This document shows positions 40,845-50,665 of a DNA stretch of 64,000 nt, piece after piece. The position numbers were made by a program, and so were the translations under genes. Every line of letters starts with the position of its first letter. The first letter of the stretch is position 1. Under the pieces are notes generated by a model, which worked only from the letters and a program-made list of their open reading frames with translations, was not told the origin of the DNA and ran no database searches. This DNA comes from Nannobrachium achirus (lineage: Eukaryota > Chordata > Actinopteri > Myctophiformes > Myctophidae), in NCBI GenBank assembly GCA_963921795.1, contig OY997655.1, positions 8,778,322 through 8,842,321 on the forward strand. Direction: 5' to 3'.

Positions 40845-42722
40845 CTAGATGATTGATTCTAAAATCAATTCCGCGGGGGTGGCTGGGGGTGCCGGGGGTG
40901 GCGGGGGTGGCCCGAAACGCGGCCGCCCGAAGAAGGCCCTGAGAGGACGTCGGCCTTGTTGCACAGCACGTGTTCGCAGGGTTATTGGCTGAGTTATGGA
41001 TGGGATGCCAGAGTTCAAGCGGGACGAGATCTCGACTCCGGCTCCGGTCCGCCGCGGGTGCCTCGGTAAGGGGGCGCGCGAAGAACTCACAACACACGTT
41101 CGCAGGGGTGCAGGGCTGGCTTGACGCCGATGTCCACCACTATCGGCGTCGTCGATTACGACGACGGCACAGGGGTCGGTGGAGGTGGCAGCATCGGCGG
41201 TGGCGGCGCCGTCGCCGTCATCCTCATCATCCTCGAGTCTAACTGCGTCACCCAGATCAACACAGATCGCCCTCCGTAAGATCTTCAGAGGGAGAGTCTG
41301 AGAAGCGCTGGTTTGAACGAACGGAAGGAGTGCGTCGGTGAAGGTGTGCTTGAAGGTGTGCAGGTGTGTGTCGGTGTCAGGATCGGAGAAGGACAGCTTT
41401 CCTTGGTCCCAGTCCAGCTGGACTCTGATCCTCTGAGGTTTCTGCTCCACTGAGAGATCACAATCTGACCCCTGTGAGGAGCCTGCAGTGTATTTGCCAT
41501 CAGTATACGCTATACTCCAGAACTGTCCCTCTGTGACTCCCTTCCTCTGAACGGACTCCGCTAATACGCCTACTGCCCAGCATGTGTTGTCTCCGACCTG
41601 GATGTCCCAGCTGTGAATTCCTGAGTTGAAGCCCTCGGAACCCAGCACACGGCAACGCCAATTGAACCTCTCTGGGTTTTCAGGAACTGCTGTTTGCTTA
41701 TTTGTTTGAAACGCCAGTTGCATTTCTCTTAAGGACTGCCATTCTGTTAAGGACTGCCATCTCACACTGGTCAAGTCGTCAGACAGGATGAGTTGTGGAT
41801 GGGCAGTGTTGGGGTCCAGAATGACGGGGGTGTAGGAGACAATGTCCTTCATCTTGTCCCAGACTCTGAAGGTCAGGTTGCCCAGGTGTTTGGTCACGTC
41901 TATCAGAGCTCCTGCAGACATCGGCTGTGGGTCCGGCAGTGTGAGCTGGACTCTTTCCACTGTGGTCTTGTAGTTCTGCAGGAATGAGATGTGTTCAGCT
42001 CTCAGCTCCTCCTCTATGGCTCTGATTGTGTCTGAAAGGGTCGATATGTCTGTGTTCAGAGAATCAATCTTCTCCGTCATCATCTGACTCTTCTGTTGCT
42101 CTTCCTCCCCCAGTGCAGCGATCTTGGCCTCCTCTTCCTCTTGTAGAAACAGATGCATCTTCTTAAACTGCTCCTTAATCTGCATTTCTACGCGGCTGAT
42201 CCAGAACCGAATGTCTCCTGCTGTTTGACAATAGTTTGCTTTAAATGTATTGAATACCTCCAGTTTGTCCTGTAAAGGCTTCAGCGACGTCCGCACTTCC
42301 TCCATGTAATCCAGGGCAGCTTCATCGACGGGTCTGAAACTGTGGTCGGTGTGTTTTTTGGAATCTCGACACACAACGCACACTGGCTGCTGACATCCAA
42401 GACAGAACAGCTTGAGTTTCTCAGCGTGCAAACTGCATAGATCCCAGACCCCCGATGGAGTTCTCTTACGTTTGGAAGCTCTCTGCTGTCTCTCCTGCAA
42501 GAAGGCCTCACACAGGTTCTTCAGAGCCAGGTTTCCGGGCGGCTCCGTCGAATTAATCTTCTTGCAAAGCGGACATTCCTTTACTGCCTTCTGCCTCCAC
42601 CACGTCTGCAGGCAGGCTTTACAGAAGCTGTGACTGCACGACAGCAGCACGGGATCGGTGAAGATGTCATGACACACGGGGCAGGATAAATCCTTTTCTG
42701 GAAGAGACGACGTGGAAGCCAT
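40845..42722 (-). CDS. TRIM E3 ubiquitin ligase, fish TRIM35/A33-like
   Basis: This single-exon frame of 625 residues has the full tripartite order plus B30.2. The RING finger has all eight ligands (C14, C17, C29, H31, C34, C37, C50, C53). B-box 2 has C96, H99, C107, C110, C115, C118, H124 and H127. A long helical coiled coil spans about 135-260, and PRY-SPRY about 298-482 (LDPNTAHPQL to LPLKI). The start at 42722 (MASTSSLPEK) is chosen because the second copy shares it and the RING lies close behind; the frame is open to 42842. Such proteins are cytoplasmic E3 ligases, and many fish members act in antiviral defence (family knowledge). Residues 487-625 form an unusual tail: acidic, then Arg/Pro-rich with six prolines at 605-610. 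Only its first part is shared with the second copy. The stop lies in the target duplication of the hAT element at 40435. Function beyond E3 activity is not inferable. Confidence 0.9.
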   Translation of the reverse strand: MASTSSLPEKDLSCPVCHDIFTDPVLLSCSHSFCKACLQTWWRQKAVKECPLCKKINSTEPPGNLALKNLCEAFLQERQQRASKRKRTPSGVWDLCSLHAEKLKLFCLGCQQPVCVVCRDSKKHTDHSFRPVDEAALDYMEEVRTSLKPLQDKLEVFNTFKANYCQTAGDIRFWISRVEMQIKEQFKKMHLFLQEEEEAKIAALGEEEQQKSQMMTEKIDSLNTDISTLSDTIRAIEEELRAEHISFLQNYKTTVERVQLTLPDPQPMSAGALIDVTKHLGNLTFRVWDKMKDIVSYTPVILDPNTAHPQLILSDDLTSVRWQSLTEWQSLREMQLAFQTNKQTAVPENPERFNWRCRVLGSEGFNSGIHSWDIQVGDNTCWAVGVLAESVQRKGVTEGQFWSIAYTDGKYTAGSSQGSDCDLSVEQKPQRIRVQLDWDQGKLSFSDPDTDTHLHTFKHTFTDALLPFVQTSASQTLPLKILRRAICVDLGDAVRLEDDEDDGDGAATADAATSTDPCAVVVIDDADSGGHRRQASPAPLRTCVVSSSRAPLPRHPRRTGAGVEISSRLNSGIPSITQPITLRTRAVQQGRRPLRAFFGRPRFGPPPPPPAPPATPAELILESII

Positions 42723-43126
42723 TTCTTCTCCCGAGTGAAACAAGACACTCTCTGTTCTGTGTGCTCTGTGTGCACTGTCCAAGATAGGAAAACAAACAGT
42801 CAGCCGTGGTACTGTTAACAGTCCCTCCTCTGGAATGTTCACTGAAGTTTACGTTCACTCATACCAAATAATCCTGGTTCTTGTTTACAGACAGAGTCCG
42901 CAGCAGATTCAAGTCATCTGGGACAGCATTCTTCTGTGTCGTAGCCGTGGAAAGACAGGCTGGAGCTCCGTCACTGGAAGTTGTGTGTTTGATTGGAAAT
43001 GGAGAGTTACAGTATGTTATTGTCAGGCAGCTGTCTCTGCCTTCGTGTCCCGTGTTGCCAGATCTTGCGAGAGAGACAAGCAACCAGCCCAAAATAAGTG
43101 CCTGTAGGTCACTCAAACGCAGAGGT
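42723..43126 (-). promoter_or_regulatory. Conserved upstream region shared by both TRIM copies
   Basis: AACAGTCCCTCCTCTGGAAT, AGTTGTGTGTTTGATT and TGTTGCCAGATCTTGCGAGA recur in order at 52160-52385 beside the second copy. The region probably contains the 5' UTR and promoter and was duplicated with the gene. No TATA box was identified. Confidence 0.65.
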
Positions 43127-43285
43127 GTACTTGTATATTGTCGTTTTCGGGTGGAAACCTTGTATGTCAAAAACCGTTTGTTTTTATCATTAAAAAAAAT
43201 TAGTGGTTTATTTTGCACATGCATGCCATAAATTAGACCACACAACATTTATGACATCATCAACTTGCGACAGACATTTCCCCTA
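43127..43285. other. Copy-1-specific insert: GGTTTCCACC-type fragment
   Basis: TCGTTTTCGGGTGGAAACCT at 43141 belongs to the inner inverted repeat found at 7904 and 24869. The second TRIM copy lacks this stretch and everything up to about 43800. Confidence 0.6.
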
Positions 43286-43294
43286 TTGACTGAA

Positions 43295-43657
43295 GCGTGA
43301 TTATGGATCCAACTGGGAAAGATGGATAACCACGCCCCGGACTCTTTTTTTAAGCTTGTGATTGGCTGAACCGGACGTAGGGAGCGCTCCGTTGTAGTCA
43401 CTTGGACCGCGCGAGGTGCACCAAAACCCAATTATCATGGCGTTTATCGTGCGCTTGCCCAGGCCTTACGGCCTGGGCATAAATATAACGATTGCATTCA
43501 CCACGGCTTCGTAACTCGCGCGGCGCTCCGCCGGCCGCGCGGCCCTGGCGAGGTCCGCTGGCCTTCGCGCCGCTTGCAATGTCGTGGACAATAACTGTGA
43601 AAACGAGCGCTCTATGCCGTTTCCATCCATCTTTCCCAGTTGGATCCATAATCACGC
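43295..43657. mobile_element. Mutator-like MITE with 9-bp target duplication
   Basis: GCGTGATTATGGATCC at the left continues through AACTGGGAAAGATGGAT and is mirrored exactly on the right. TTGACTGAA flanks both sides (43286-43294, 43658-43666). Long ends plus a 9-bp duplication fit the Mutator superfamily. The centre is GC-rich with a palindrome GCCCAGGCCTTACGGCCTGG at 43457. No transposase. Confidence 0.85.
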
Positions 43658-43808
43658 TTGACTGAAAGATTAGCTATTTCTAGAAGAAATAAAATATTTG
43701 AGATGTTTTTAATTTTACATTGTAGTTATAGAGGACAATTATAATGTATTAAGGCATATTTGTCGTATTAGCCAGGGATCACTTTAAATAGCCAATGTGG
43801 CCATATTT

Positions 43809-43993
43809 AGCAACTACACTAGGAACAAGCCCCCCCCCCCCCCATCTACAAGCGACTCTACAGGGAAACAAGCCCAGCATTGCTTATAATTAGCAGACAT
43901 GGCAACACGGTGAGAATAGCAAACTCTCTGTTTCGTCACACATCTGGGAAGAGGAGGAACTTTAGCAGAGCACACAAAACTGTTGCACATTAT

Positions 43994-44000
<7 letters not shown>
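43809..44000 (-). repeat. Distal part of the TRIM segmental duplication
   Basis: GGAAACAAGCCCAGCATTGC, GCAGACATGGCAACACGGTG and AAACTCTCTGTTTCGTC match 52452-52570 next to the second TRIM copy. A C run (43831-43843) interrupts it. Confidence 0.75.
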
Positions 44001-44285
<285 letters not shown>

Positions 44286-44287
<2 letters not shown>

Positions 44288-44503
44288 GTGAAACGATGTA
44301 TAAATCATTCATCCAATCCTGAAGTTGAGTCCTCGTAGGGGCTGAGAAATCCCGGTCTAGTGTTTTAGCCAACCGCCTGTCAGAGCGTCAGTGCAGCTCC
44401 CCTCCTCTCCCCCCTCCTCTCCCCCCTCCCCTCCTCTCCCCCCCCCCCCCTCTCAAAATGGGTGCCTTGACACAATTTAGTCCAGGGGTGCCTCAGAATA
44501 CTT
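44286..44503. other. C/T-rich stretch and hAT-related fragment
   Basis: CCTCCTCTCCCCCC-type sequence at 44398-44450 is followed by AATGGGTGCCTTGACACAAT, a fragment of the family at 17166. Confidence 0.5.
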
Positions 44504-45196
44504 TTATCATATTTTTTTTTAAACAATATGTTTATTTAGTTTTTTTTTTTTTTTTTTTTTGACGAACAAGACAACATTTACTTGACAATAAAAAAGACTG
44601 CTTACAGACAAGACATGAAGATAAAAAGAAAAGAAAAAAGAATACAACACCATACAAAAAACAACTGACATTGACACAACACATAAAAATATTAAATAAT
44701 TCTGATACAAAGAGCACATAACATTCACAGTAACTCCCAGAGTTCCATGCCACACGGCCGGACAATTGACTGCAGAGAGGCTGCGGCTACCTTACTCCTG
44801 GTTCCTCCATTAAGTGAGAGAGATCATTGCCCTTGACATATTGAATGAAATTCCCCCAAATGTTCTCAAATAGCTCTTGTTTATTTTTGAGAGTGTAAGT
44901 GATTCTTTCTAAGGGAAGACACAAAGATAGTTCCTTAAACCACTGAGCAATGCTAGGTTTCCCTGTCTTTTTCCATGAAAGGGCGATAACCCTTTTGGTT
45001 TGTAAGAACCCAAGGTCCAGGAATTTTATTTCGCAGTTTTTTATCTTAAGACCAATCGGGTAAAGGCCTAGTAAAAAGAGTTTTGGATCTAGCGCAATGT
45101 TGATAAGTAGTATCTGTTGTAACTCTTTTCTAACCTCCTCCCAAAACTCCTTTATTCTTGGGCATGCCCACAAACAGTGGAAAATTATCATATTTT
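44504..45196 (-). mobile_element. L1-clade LINE 3' end with 12-bp target duplication
   Basis: The minus-strand frame 45191-44787 reads IIFHCLWACPRIKEFWEEVR, then DPKLFLLGLYPIG and KRVIALSWKKTGKPS, the C-terminus of L1/Tx1-type ORF2. A poly-A tail appears as the T run at 44541-44562. TTATCATATTTT flanks both sides (44504-44515, 45185-45196). It is 5'-truncated to about 670 bp and sits inside the hAT-related fragment. Confidence 0.93.
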
Positions 45197-46664
45197 GATT
45201 GAATTAATTTAATCAATTTCACTTCAGTTACTTGAGTAACGCACTGTACACTTGTTGCTTTCTTTTTAAATCTACAAAAAAAAAAAAAATGTTATGTACA
45301 GGGGTGACCTGGGCCAGAAGAGTTGGAGAACTCTGCTACAGTACTGTACCTAGCAAGAATTTTATGGAAGCCTTGAAGGTTGCCCCTCAGTTTGCCCCTC
45401 AGTTTGGCCTCTCAAACATTTGGCATGCCCTGAGGCCACAGTGGCCTTAATGCCCCAGCTGACTGAACCACTTTCTCCTCTGTCTCTGACTCTTTGTCTT
45501 ATCCATATTTAGACAGTAGACACTTTTTTTAGATTTTAACTCCCCCGAATCCCCATCTTTAAACCAATCCAGTGACTTTGATTGGTCCAGGGTTGAGCAT
45601 GGATCAGATTGTAAATACCATACTTTGTCTATTTCACTGCAGATTAGGTTATCATCATCTTGTTTTATTTGATGGCCTTCCTGCCCTGGCATTTCAAAAA
45701 TTAGACAACACCAAAGGCCAAGTGGCCTTGACCCTAAAATGACGGAATTCCAGGCCTGATAGTTACTGTACTGTACTGTACTGTACTGTACTGTACTGTA
45801 CTGTACTATAATATTTCACACAGTTTGTTTACAATGTACGTCATTTAGCAGATGCTCTTAGGCAGAACGACATACAGAGTGCAAGATCAGAGTAAATGTA
45901 ATGAACCCTTAGAGTGTCAAACAGTCAAAAAGTGCTTTAGTTTTCGAGATACCCCTACCGGAGGCAGGACCAAACACAACATAGTTTTTCCTCATCTCTA
46001 AGGCCTCCCATACATGAAATTGATTCTTGTATACAAACATGTTACTGCAAAAGTGTTGAAATTGATATAAGTTACCACAAACTAAAAATAAAGCCTGTCC
46101 GTCTGAGGGTTGAGGCAATAAACTCATGTAGATTCACAATGGAAGCTCTGAGACTTGGAATACAAGCCAGGACATCCCTCTGCAGAAAAGACCAAATGTC
46201 AATATCTGAATTGAAAAGGGAGATATAGTCATTTGAACACATTCCTACAATGGGCGGAAATGTAAATCTATGTAGAATGCTCTCTTTACTTTGTATTGTA
46301 AAAAAAGCCTTTTCACGCATTAGGACGGCAGTATGAGTCACCAGAACCAAATGTTTACTATGAATCTATCATGGTTAAAATGAAGTTACAATGGGTTTGT
46401 GTAGGAAGGGGGCGTGTCTGATAAAATGTGTGTGTCTATCTACTGAATCAAGCAACACAAAAACTGTCTTCCCAAAAGCCTGATTAGACAAAAACAACAA
46501 CAAAAACTATTCAAATTCTATTGATAACTTAATTGGTTTATAAGAAATAATAAAAACGCAATTATCAAAAAACTAAACAAAAGAAAAAAAGAAAAAATCT
46601 CAACCTTCCTTTTTTCATAGATAGCTTCAAAGACATGTTTTACAGCACTATGATCTGTGTTTTT
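45197..46664. other. No gene supported; (ACTGT)n at 45760-45806
   Basis: Minus-strand frames at 45909-46350 show no domain I know and lack clear start context. A nine-fold ACTGT microsatellite is the only definite feature. The rest may be unique sequence or old repeats. Confidence 0.45.
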
Positions 46665-47150
46665 GCGACCGTCAGGTCGCAGTATACTATCAAAACCTCC
46701 ACCGGCTGTCAGTCTCTGTCAATCTGTCAGTCAGTCTGTCCGTCACGTCACACTTTTCCCCTACTCATATCTCCACCACCGTTGCCCCTATCCATGCCAA
46801 ACTTTGCACACACACACACTCCTTAGCTGCCAAACCACAACCTCCACCCCTCATTTCTCACATGCCCCTCTTCTAGCGCCACCATGAGGCCGATTCTTGA
46901 CAAACACATTTTTGGACACTACACATTTTGCCATAAAATCACGCAAAGCGATACACAGTATGTCTAGACTAGAGTCATGTCATCAACATGGATCTGTCCC
47001 ATTTAGCGTCACCATCAGGCCGAGTTTTTGCCCTAAAATCACACAAGGCGGTACACAGTATATCTACACTCATGTCATCAACATAGATCTGTCCCATGTG
47101 ACCTGACGGTCGCTTAGCTCCCGATTAGGGAGTCTTACTGGTGTTAGCCT
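46665..47150 (+). mobile_element. GCGACC-family element
   Basis: GCGACCGTCAGGTCGC at the start and GACCTGACGGTCGCTTAGCT with CCCGATTAGGGAGTCTTACT near the end match 32884-33302. The interior repeats CACCATCAGGCCGA(G/T)TTT and an ATCTGTCCCAT phrase. Confidence 0.75.
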
Positions 47151-47767
47151 ACATGTTATGCTTTCTATTAACACTTTGACCGCCACGGAGGTCATATGAC
47201 GTCACGCTTTTACCCCCCCCGCGCTGCCACCGGCGTCAGTTGACGCCGGAATGTCTTTTTTTTAATTAACACAAGATTAGGAGCATATGTATCACTGACG
47301 CTTGGATTCAGCCGTCCTGGGCCCTGGAATGACTAAAATCACCATGGTTACCATTGTGTGGCCAATCAGCTTGTGTTACCTTGTGTTACCATGGTGATTT
47401 GGTACATGACCGTCCTCCCCAGGCCTGGGATTGCTGGATGGACGGCAACTTTGGCAAGAAGCAGCAGCCATGTGTTTGGGGGGGGGTTTAGTTTAGTGCT
47501 TTACTATACTACTGAGGACTACTTCTACAGCCGTTACATGTGATCTGAAAAGTTTTACTGGATCGTCATGGTTCATCGACCAGGCCACCAGGGACCACCG
47601 AGCCGCGGCGTCGCAGCGAAAAGAACTGCTATATAAAGTAAGTGGTTGTTGCTAGATTGATTGATTGATACATACAGTGGTGTATTGCCGTGTTTGGGGG
47701 GTCGCCGACGTCGCTCCGAGAGCAAGCATGAGATGAGAGATGATTATGCTCATCTCGGATCACAACA

Positions 47768-47789
47768 GGTGGTCCGCGCGCGGACCACC
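47768..47789. repeat. 22-bp perfect palindrome
   Basis: GGTGGTCCGCG followed by its exact complement CGCGGACCACC. Confidence 0.9.
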
Positions 47790-47810
47790 GATTGAGCAGG
47801 GCGTTTAGCT

Positions 47811-48005
47811 CAGCGGCGTCAGTTCAGAAAAAGCTAAGTTATGGCAACATGACTGGTGTCTTTCACGCGCGCGAGGCTCGCGTGCAAGACACCAGTCATG
47901 TTACCATACCTTGACAACAGGCACGATTACAGTACATTTTATTATATTCCCCCTGTAGCCAAGGTATGGCAGCTGCCATAGCTTGCCATACCCAATTGAC
48001 GCCTC
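47811..48005. mobile_element. hAT MITE (CAGYGGCGTCA family) with its own hairpin
   Basis: CAGCGGCGTCAGTTCAG opens and CATACCCAATTGACGCCTC closes it. TTTAGCT occurs directly outside both ends (47804-47810, 48006-48012). Its central hairpin (47839-47905) has arms AACATGACTGGTGTCTT and AAGACACCAGTCATGTT, unrelated to the common cassette. Confidence 0.85.
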
Positions 48006-48234
48006 TTTAGCTTAGCTTGGTGAGAAAGGAGGACAGATGCTCCATTTAGTGCAAAACAAACACATCCCAGCAAAACAACCACTATAAGTCACTCGCAAAC
48101 GTCGCAGTCTGACCAATCCAGCGAGATGGAGATCGAAAAAGAATCCCAGTGGTAATCCTCATTGTATTTTTATAGTTTTATCGTGTTTTATTCTAAAAGT
48201 AACCTGGTGCCAACGTTGTTTGCTAAGCCTGCTC

Positions 48235-48265
48235 AGATTTCCTCTCTCTCTTCCTCTCTCTCTTC

Positions 48266-48301
<36 letters not shown>

Positions 48302-48310
48302 TTTTCCGCT
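48235..48310. repeat. (TC)n-rich microsatellite
   Basis: TCTC runs with CTTCC interruptions over about 70 bp. Confidence 0.9.
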
Positions 48311-48373
48311 AGAGAACCAACTGCGTTAGAATAAACCTTACAGCCATGATACAAGAGAGAAAGTTGGGGAGAG

Positions 48374-48658
48374 AGAGATTGATTGATTGATTGATTGATT
48401 GAAGACTTTATTAGAAGTTTGCATAGGAAAAGGTACAGTTTCATGACGGTACAGTTCACTGGTACAAGGTCTACTAAAAGGAGATCATGAGATCCATGAA
48501 AAGACTAGGCTTATTTCCATAGTAAACCATTGCAGTATCTCATATAACATTGAATGACAGACGGATAGAACACAGTACTATGCAGTAGATATAGTCAGGA
48601 AAAAAGGGGGAAATAAAAAACAGTATAAAAACATACAGTAGGTAAATACAAAGAAGGG
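48374..48658 (-). mobile_element. LINE 3' end (L2/Rex1-like), reversed
   Basis: A GATT run followed by GAAGACTTTATTAGAAGTTT and GGTACAGTTTCATGACGGTA, as at 11625. It lacks the coding end and is abutted by a second tail. Confidence 0.88.
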
Positions 48659-48784
48659 ATTGATTGATTGATTGATTGATTGAAGACTTTATTAGAAGTT
48701 TGCATAGGAAAAGGTACAGTTTCATGACGGTACAGTTCACTGGTACAAGGTCTACTAAAAGGAGAGCCATGAAAATACTAAGCT
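48659..48784 (-). mobile_element. Second LINE 3' tail adjoining the first
   Basis: The same GATT run and tail sequence repeats at once after the first copy, then stops near AAAATACTAAGCT. It is either an insertion next to the first or a duplicated tail. Confidence 0.85.
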
Positions 48785-48826
48785 CATAGTGCCTTGCTGG
48801 GCTATGAGCTTGTAGATCGGCTATTA
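48779..48826. repeat. Hairpin cassette, short CTCATAG variant
   Basis: TAAGCTCATAGTGCC faces GGGCTATGAGCTTGTAGATC. The outer part of the left arm is absent. Confidence 0.75.
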
Positions 48827-48842
48827 GGCATCATATGTAAAT

Positions 48843-48897
48843 GGAAGATCTACAAGCTCATAGCGCGGTGCCGGGCTATGAGCTTGTAGATCTGCTA
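48843..48897. repeat. Hairpin cassette, CTCATAG variant
   Basis: AGATCTACAAGCTCATAG faces CTATGAGCTTGTAGATCT with centre CGCGGTGCCGGG. The T/A change from CTCACAG occurs in both arms. Confidence 0.92.
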
Positions 48898-49806
48898 TTT
48901 TGGAAATATATGTACCTGTGTATATAAAATGTATAGCAAATAATTATATATACCTTATGGTAATTATGTATTTTTTTCCCATAATTACTCTTACTTGCAG
49001 TTGCCTGGTCTGGATTCTAACATGGTGAAGTTTGTCGCAGTTGGCTTGACTTTGTCAATACAAACATTTCCATATGAATGTACATCAATTTTTATTTAAT
49101 TTTATGTATTATGACTTTGAATTGCTCAGGGTAGTTTGACCGTTTTAGTTTGAAGTGACTAAAATGATGATTGCAATGGAACACATCTAAACTATACTGA
49201 AGTGAAACAGCAATGTAAAGTTTTTTTTTAATCTTTATCAGAGTTTTTATCTTTATTTTTGAGATGTCTGATGTCTAACTGAAGGCTTGAATAAAAAATC
49301 CCAGGTCAAAACACAGTGGATTCTACTCTGTCTCTCCTTCATCCTGGGAAGATGAAAAAAGAGCCTCTGTCAGTCTCCTGGCTTCTTCCACTTTCCTGCC
49401 TTATAACTAGACCACGGTACAACTTTTTTTTAACTTTTTTTTTACAGCATTATGGCCGGTACCCTGTTCTTCATTTAGAGGTACTGTGTGTTCTTGTACC
49501 ATTTACCAATTTGTTTATAGGGCTTCTGAAAGTTTTTTTCCTTTGACCTCAATTATCTCAGAAAGTAAATTTCTGATGCTCCTTTTTCATCTGTACAGCT
49601 TTCGCTCTCCCTCAGGTTTCTCCACAGCAGAACACCACAGCAGGGCGAAATTTTTATGGTGAAAGCTAAGGTTCCGACTCTATATTCTCTTTTTGTCAAT
49701 TTTCGTACATCCTACCATTTTCAATTTATTCCGTCAAAAATGAATGGCCGTCTATGGTGGCAAGGGTTTTACCCTTAAAACCCTTAACATTGTGGCAGTC
49801 AAAGTG
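48898..49806. other. Interior of the TTAA element, no gene
   Basis: AT-rich sequence without a recognised frame. The short plus-strand frame at 49316-49546 shows no known domain. Confidence 0.45.
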
Positions 49807-49845
49807 TTAATATGTTAGATTTGTCTTCATGTGTATTTTAACATT

Positions 49846-50082
49846 TAACCACCTAAAACCCTCAATAGTTGAAAAAAAACTTGACCTACTACTCAAAGCT
49901 GGAAGTGAGCTTGTAGATCTGCAACGTTTGTTCTAATATTCCCTCCAGATTAAAGATGCTAGATGCTACATAACATAACATAACATACTATGACACAACA
50001 TCATATAACATCATCATCTACATCATCTGTATTCATTTTGAACTACAAGTGTGTTGTAAGCTTGTAGATCTGCTATTTTGGA
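49846..50082. mobile_element. TTAACCACTT-family fragment and half hairpins
   Basis: TTTAACCACCTAAAACCCTC matches the left end of the element at 25726. Half hairpin arms follow at 49901-49926 (GTGAGCTTGTAGATCTGC) and 50053-50082 (GTAAGCTTGTAGATCTGC). Confidence 0.65.
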
Positions 50083-50619
50083 TTGGCAATCGATGATGTC
50101 ACAAGACTATGGGTTTCTGACCTGCCCACAGCCCTCCTCTGAAAAAAAAAAAAAAAGAAAAAAAAAAGAAAAGCTATTTTTGAGTGAGGACCAATTATGT
50201 GAACATAGGTTGAAAAGTGGTGGAGTGCCCCTTTAAGTATTTTTTCTTTCTTTTTTTTTATTCTGGACTTTTACTTGTAACAGAGTATTTCTTTATTGCT
50301 GTATTGATACTTTTACTTAAGTAAAACATGTCATTACTTTTTCCACCACTGCACTGCTCATTTGACCAAAGTCACTCCCAGTTCCACAGAGCTTGGCTTG
50401 ATATGAAGAACATACATACACCCCCCCCCCCCCCCCCCCCAATCCCCCCTCACTTGAACTGTTACACCACTGCAATTATTTGACAACTTCAATTACAAGT
50501 TACTTTGTAGATTTTGATTATTAATAGAGAGCATACATTAACCACTTTAACTTTATGCTGTACATACTTTGGCTGTTTGATAATAAGTTTACAGTTTAGG
50601 CATTTAGCTGACACTCTTA
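50083..50619. other. No gene; poly-A and C runs, ACTTTTACT repeat
   Basis: A-rich run at 50142-50172, a TACTTTTACTTAAGTAAA phrase at 50306, and a C run at 50420-50438. No coding signal. Confidence 0.5.
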
Positions 50620-50665
50620 ATAAGCAGATCTACAAGCTCACAGGGCGTCGCAGGCTTGCGAGGCT
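50620..50665. repeat. Half hairpin cassette at the TRIM copy-2 3' end
   Basis: AGCAGATCTACAAGCTCACA is one arm of the family. On the minus strand it reads GTGAGCTTGTAG in the TRIM frame and gives Val-Ser-Leu-stop. Only one arm is present. Confidence 0.85.

Larger units (their letters stand above)
47168..49810. mobile_element. piggyBac-like TTAA element, 2.6 kb, loaded with insertions
   Basis: TTAACACTTTGACCGCCAC at 47168 and its mirror GTGGCAGTCAAAGTGTTAA ending at 49810 agree at 18 of 19 positions and include TTAA at both limits. Nested inside are a hAT MITE (47811), two LINE tails (48376, 48659) and two hairpin cassettes. No transposase frame was recognised. Pairing of the two ends is inference from orientation and sequence. 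Confidence 0.7.

Noticed and set aside
40970-41242. Plus-strand 90-codon Arg-rich frame
   Set aside because: It is the antisense shadow of the TRIM C-terminal tail, with GC-rich composition.
46072-46350. Minus-strand 92-codon frame as a gene
   Set aside because: No recognisable domain, no supporting context and a repeat-rich neighbourhood; left as unassigned.
47768-47789. Recombination or operator site at the 22-bp GC palindrome
   Set aside because: No associated recombinase or regulator; short palindromes of this size are frequent in this repeat-rich locus.
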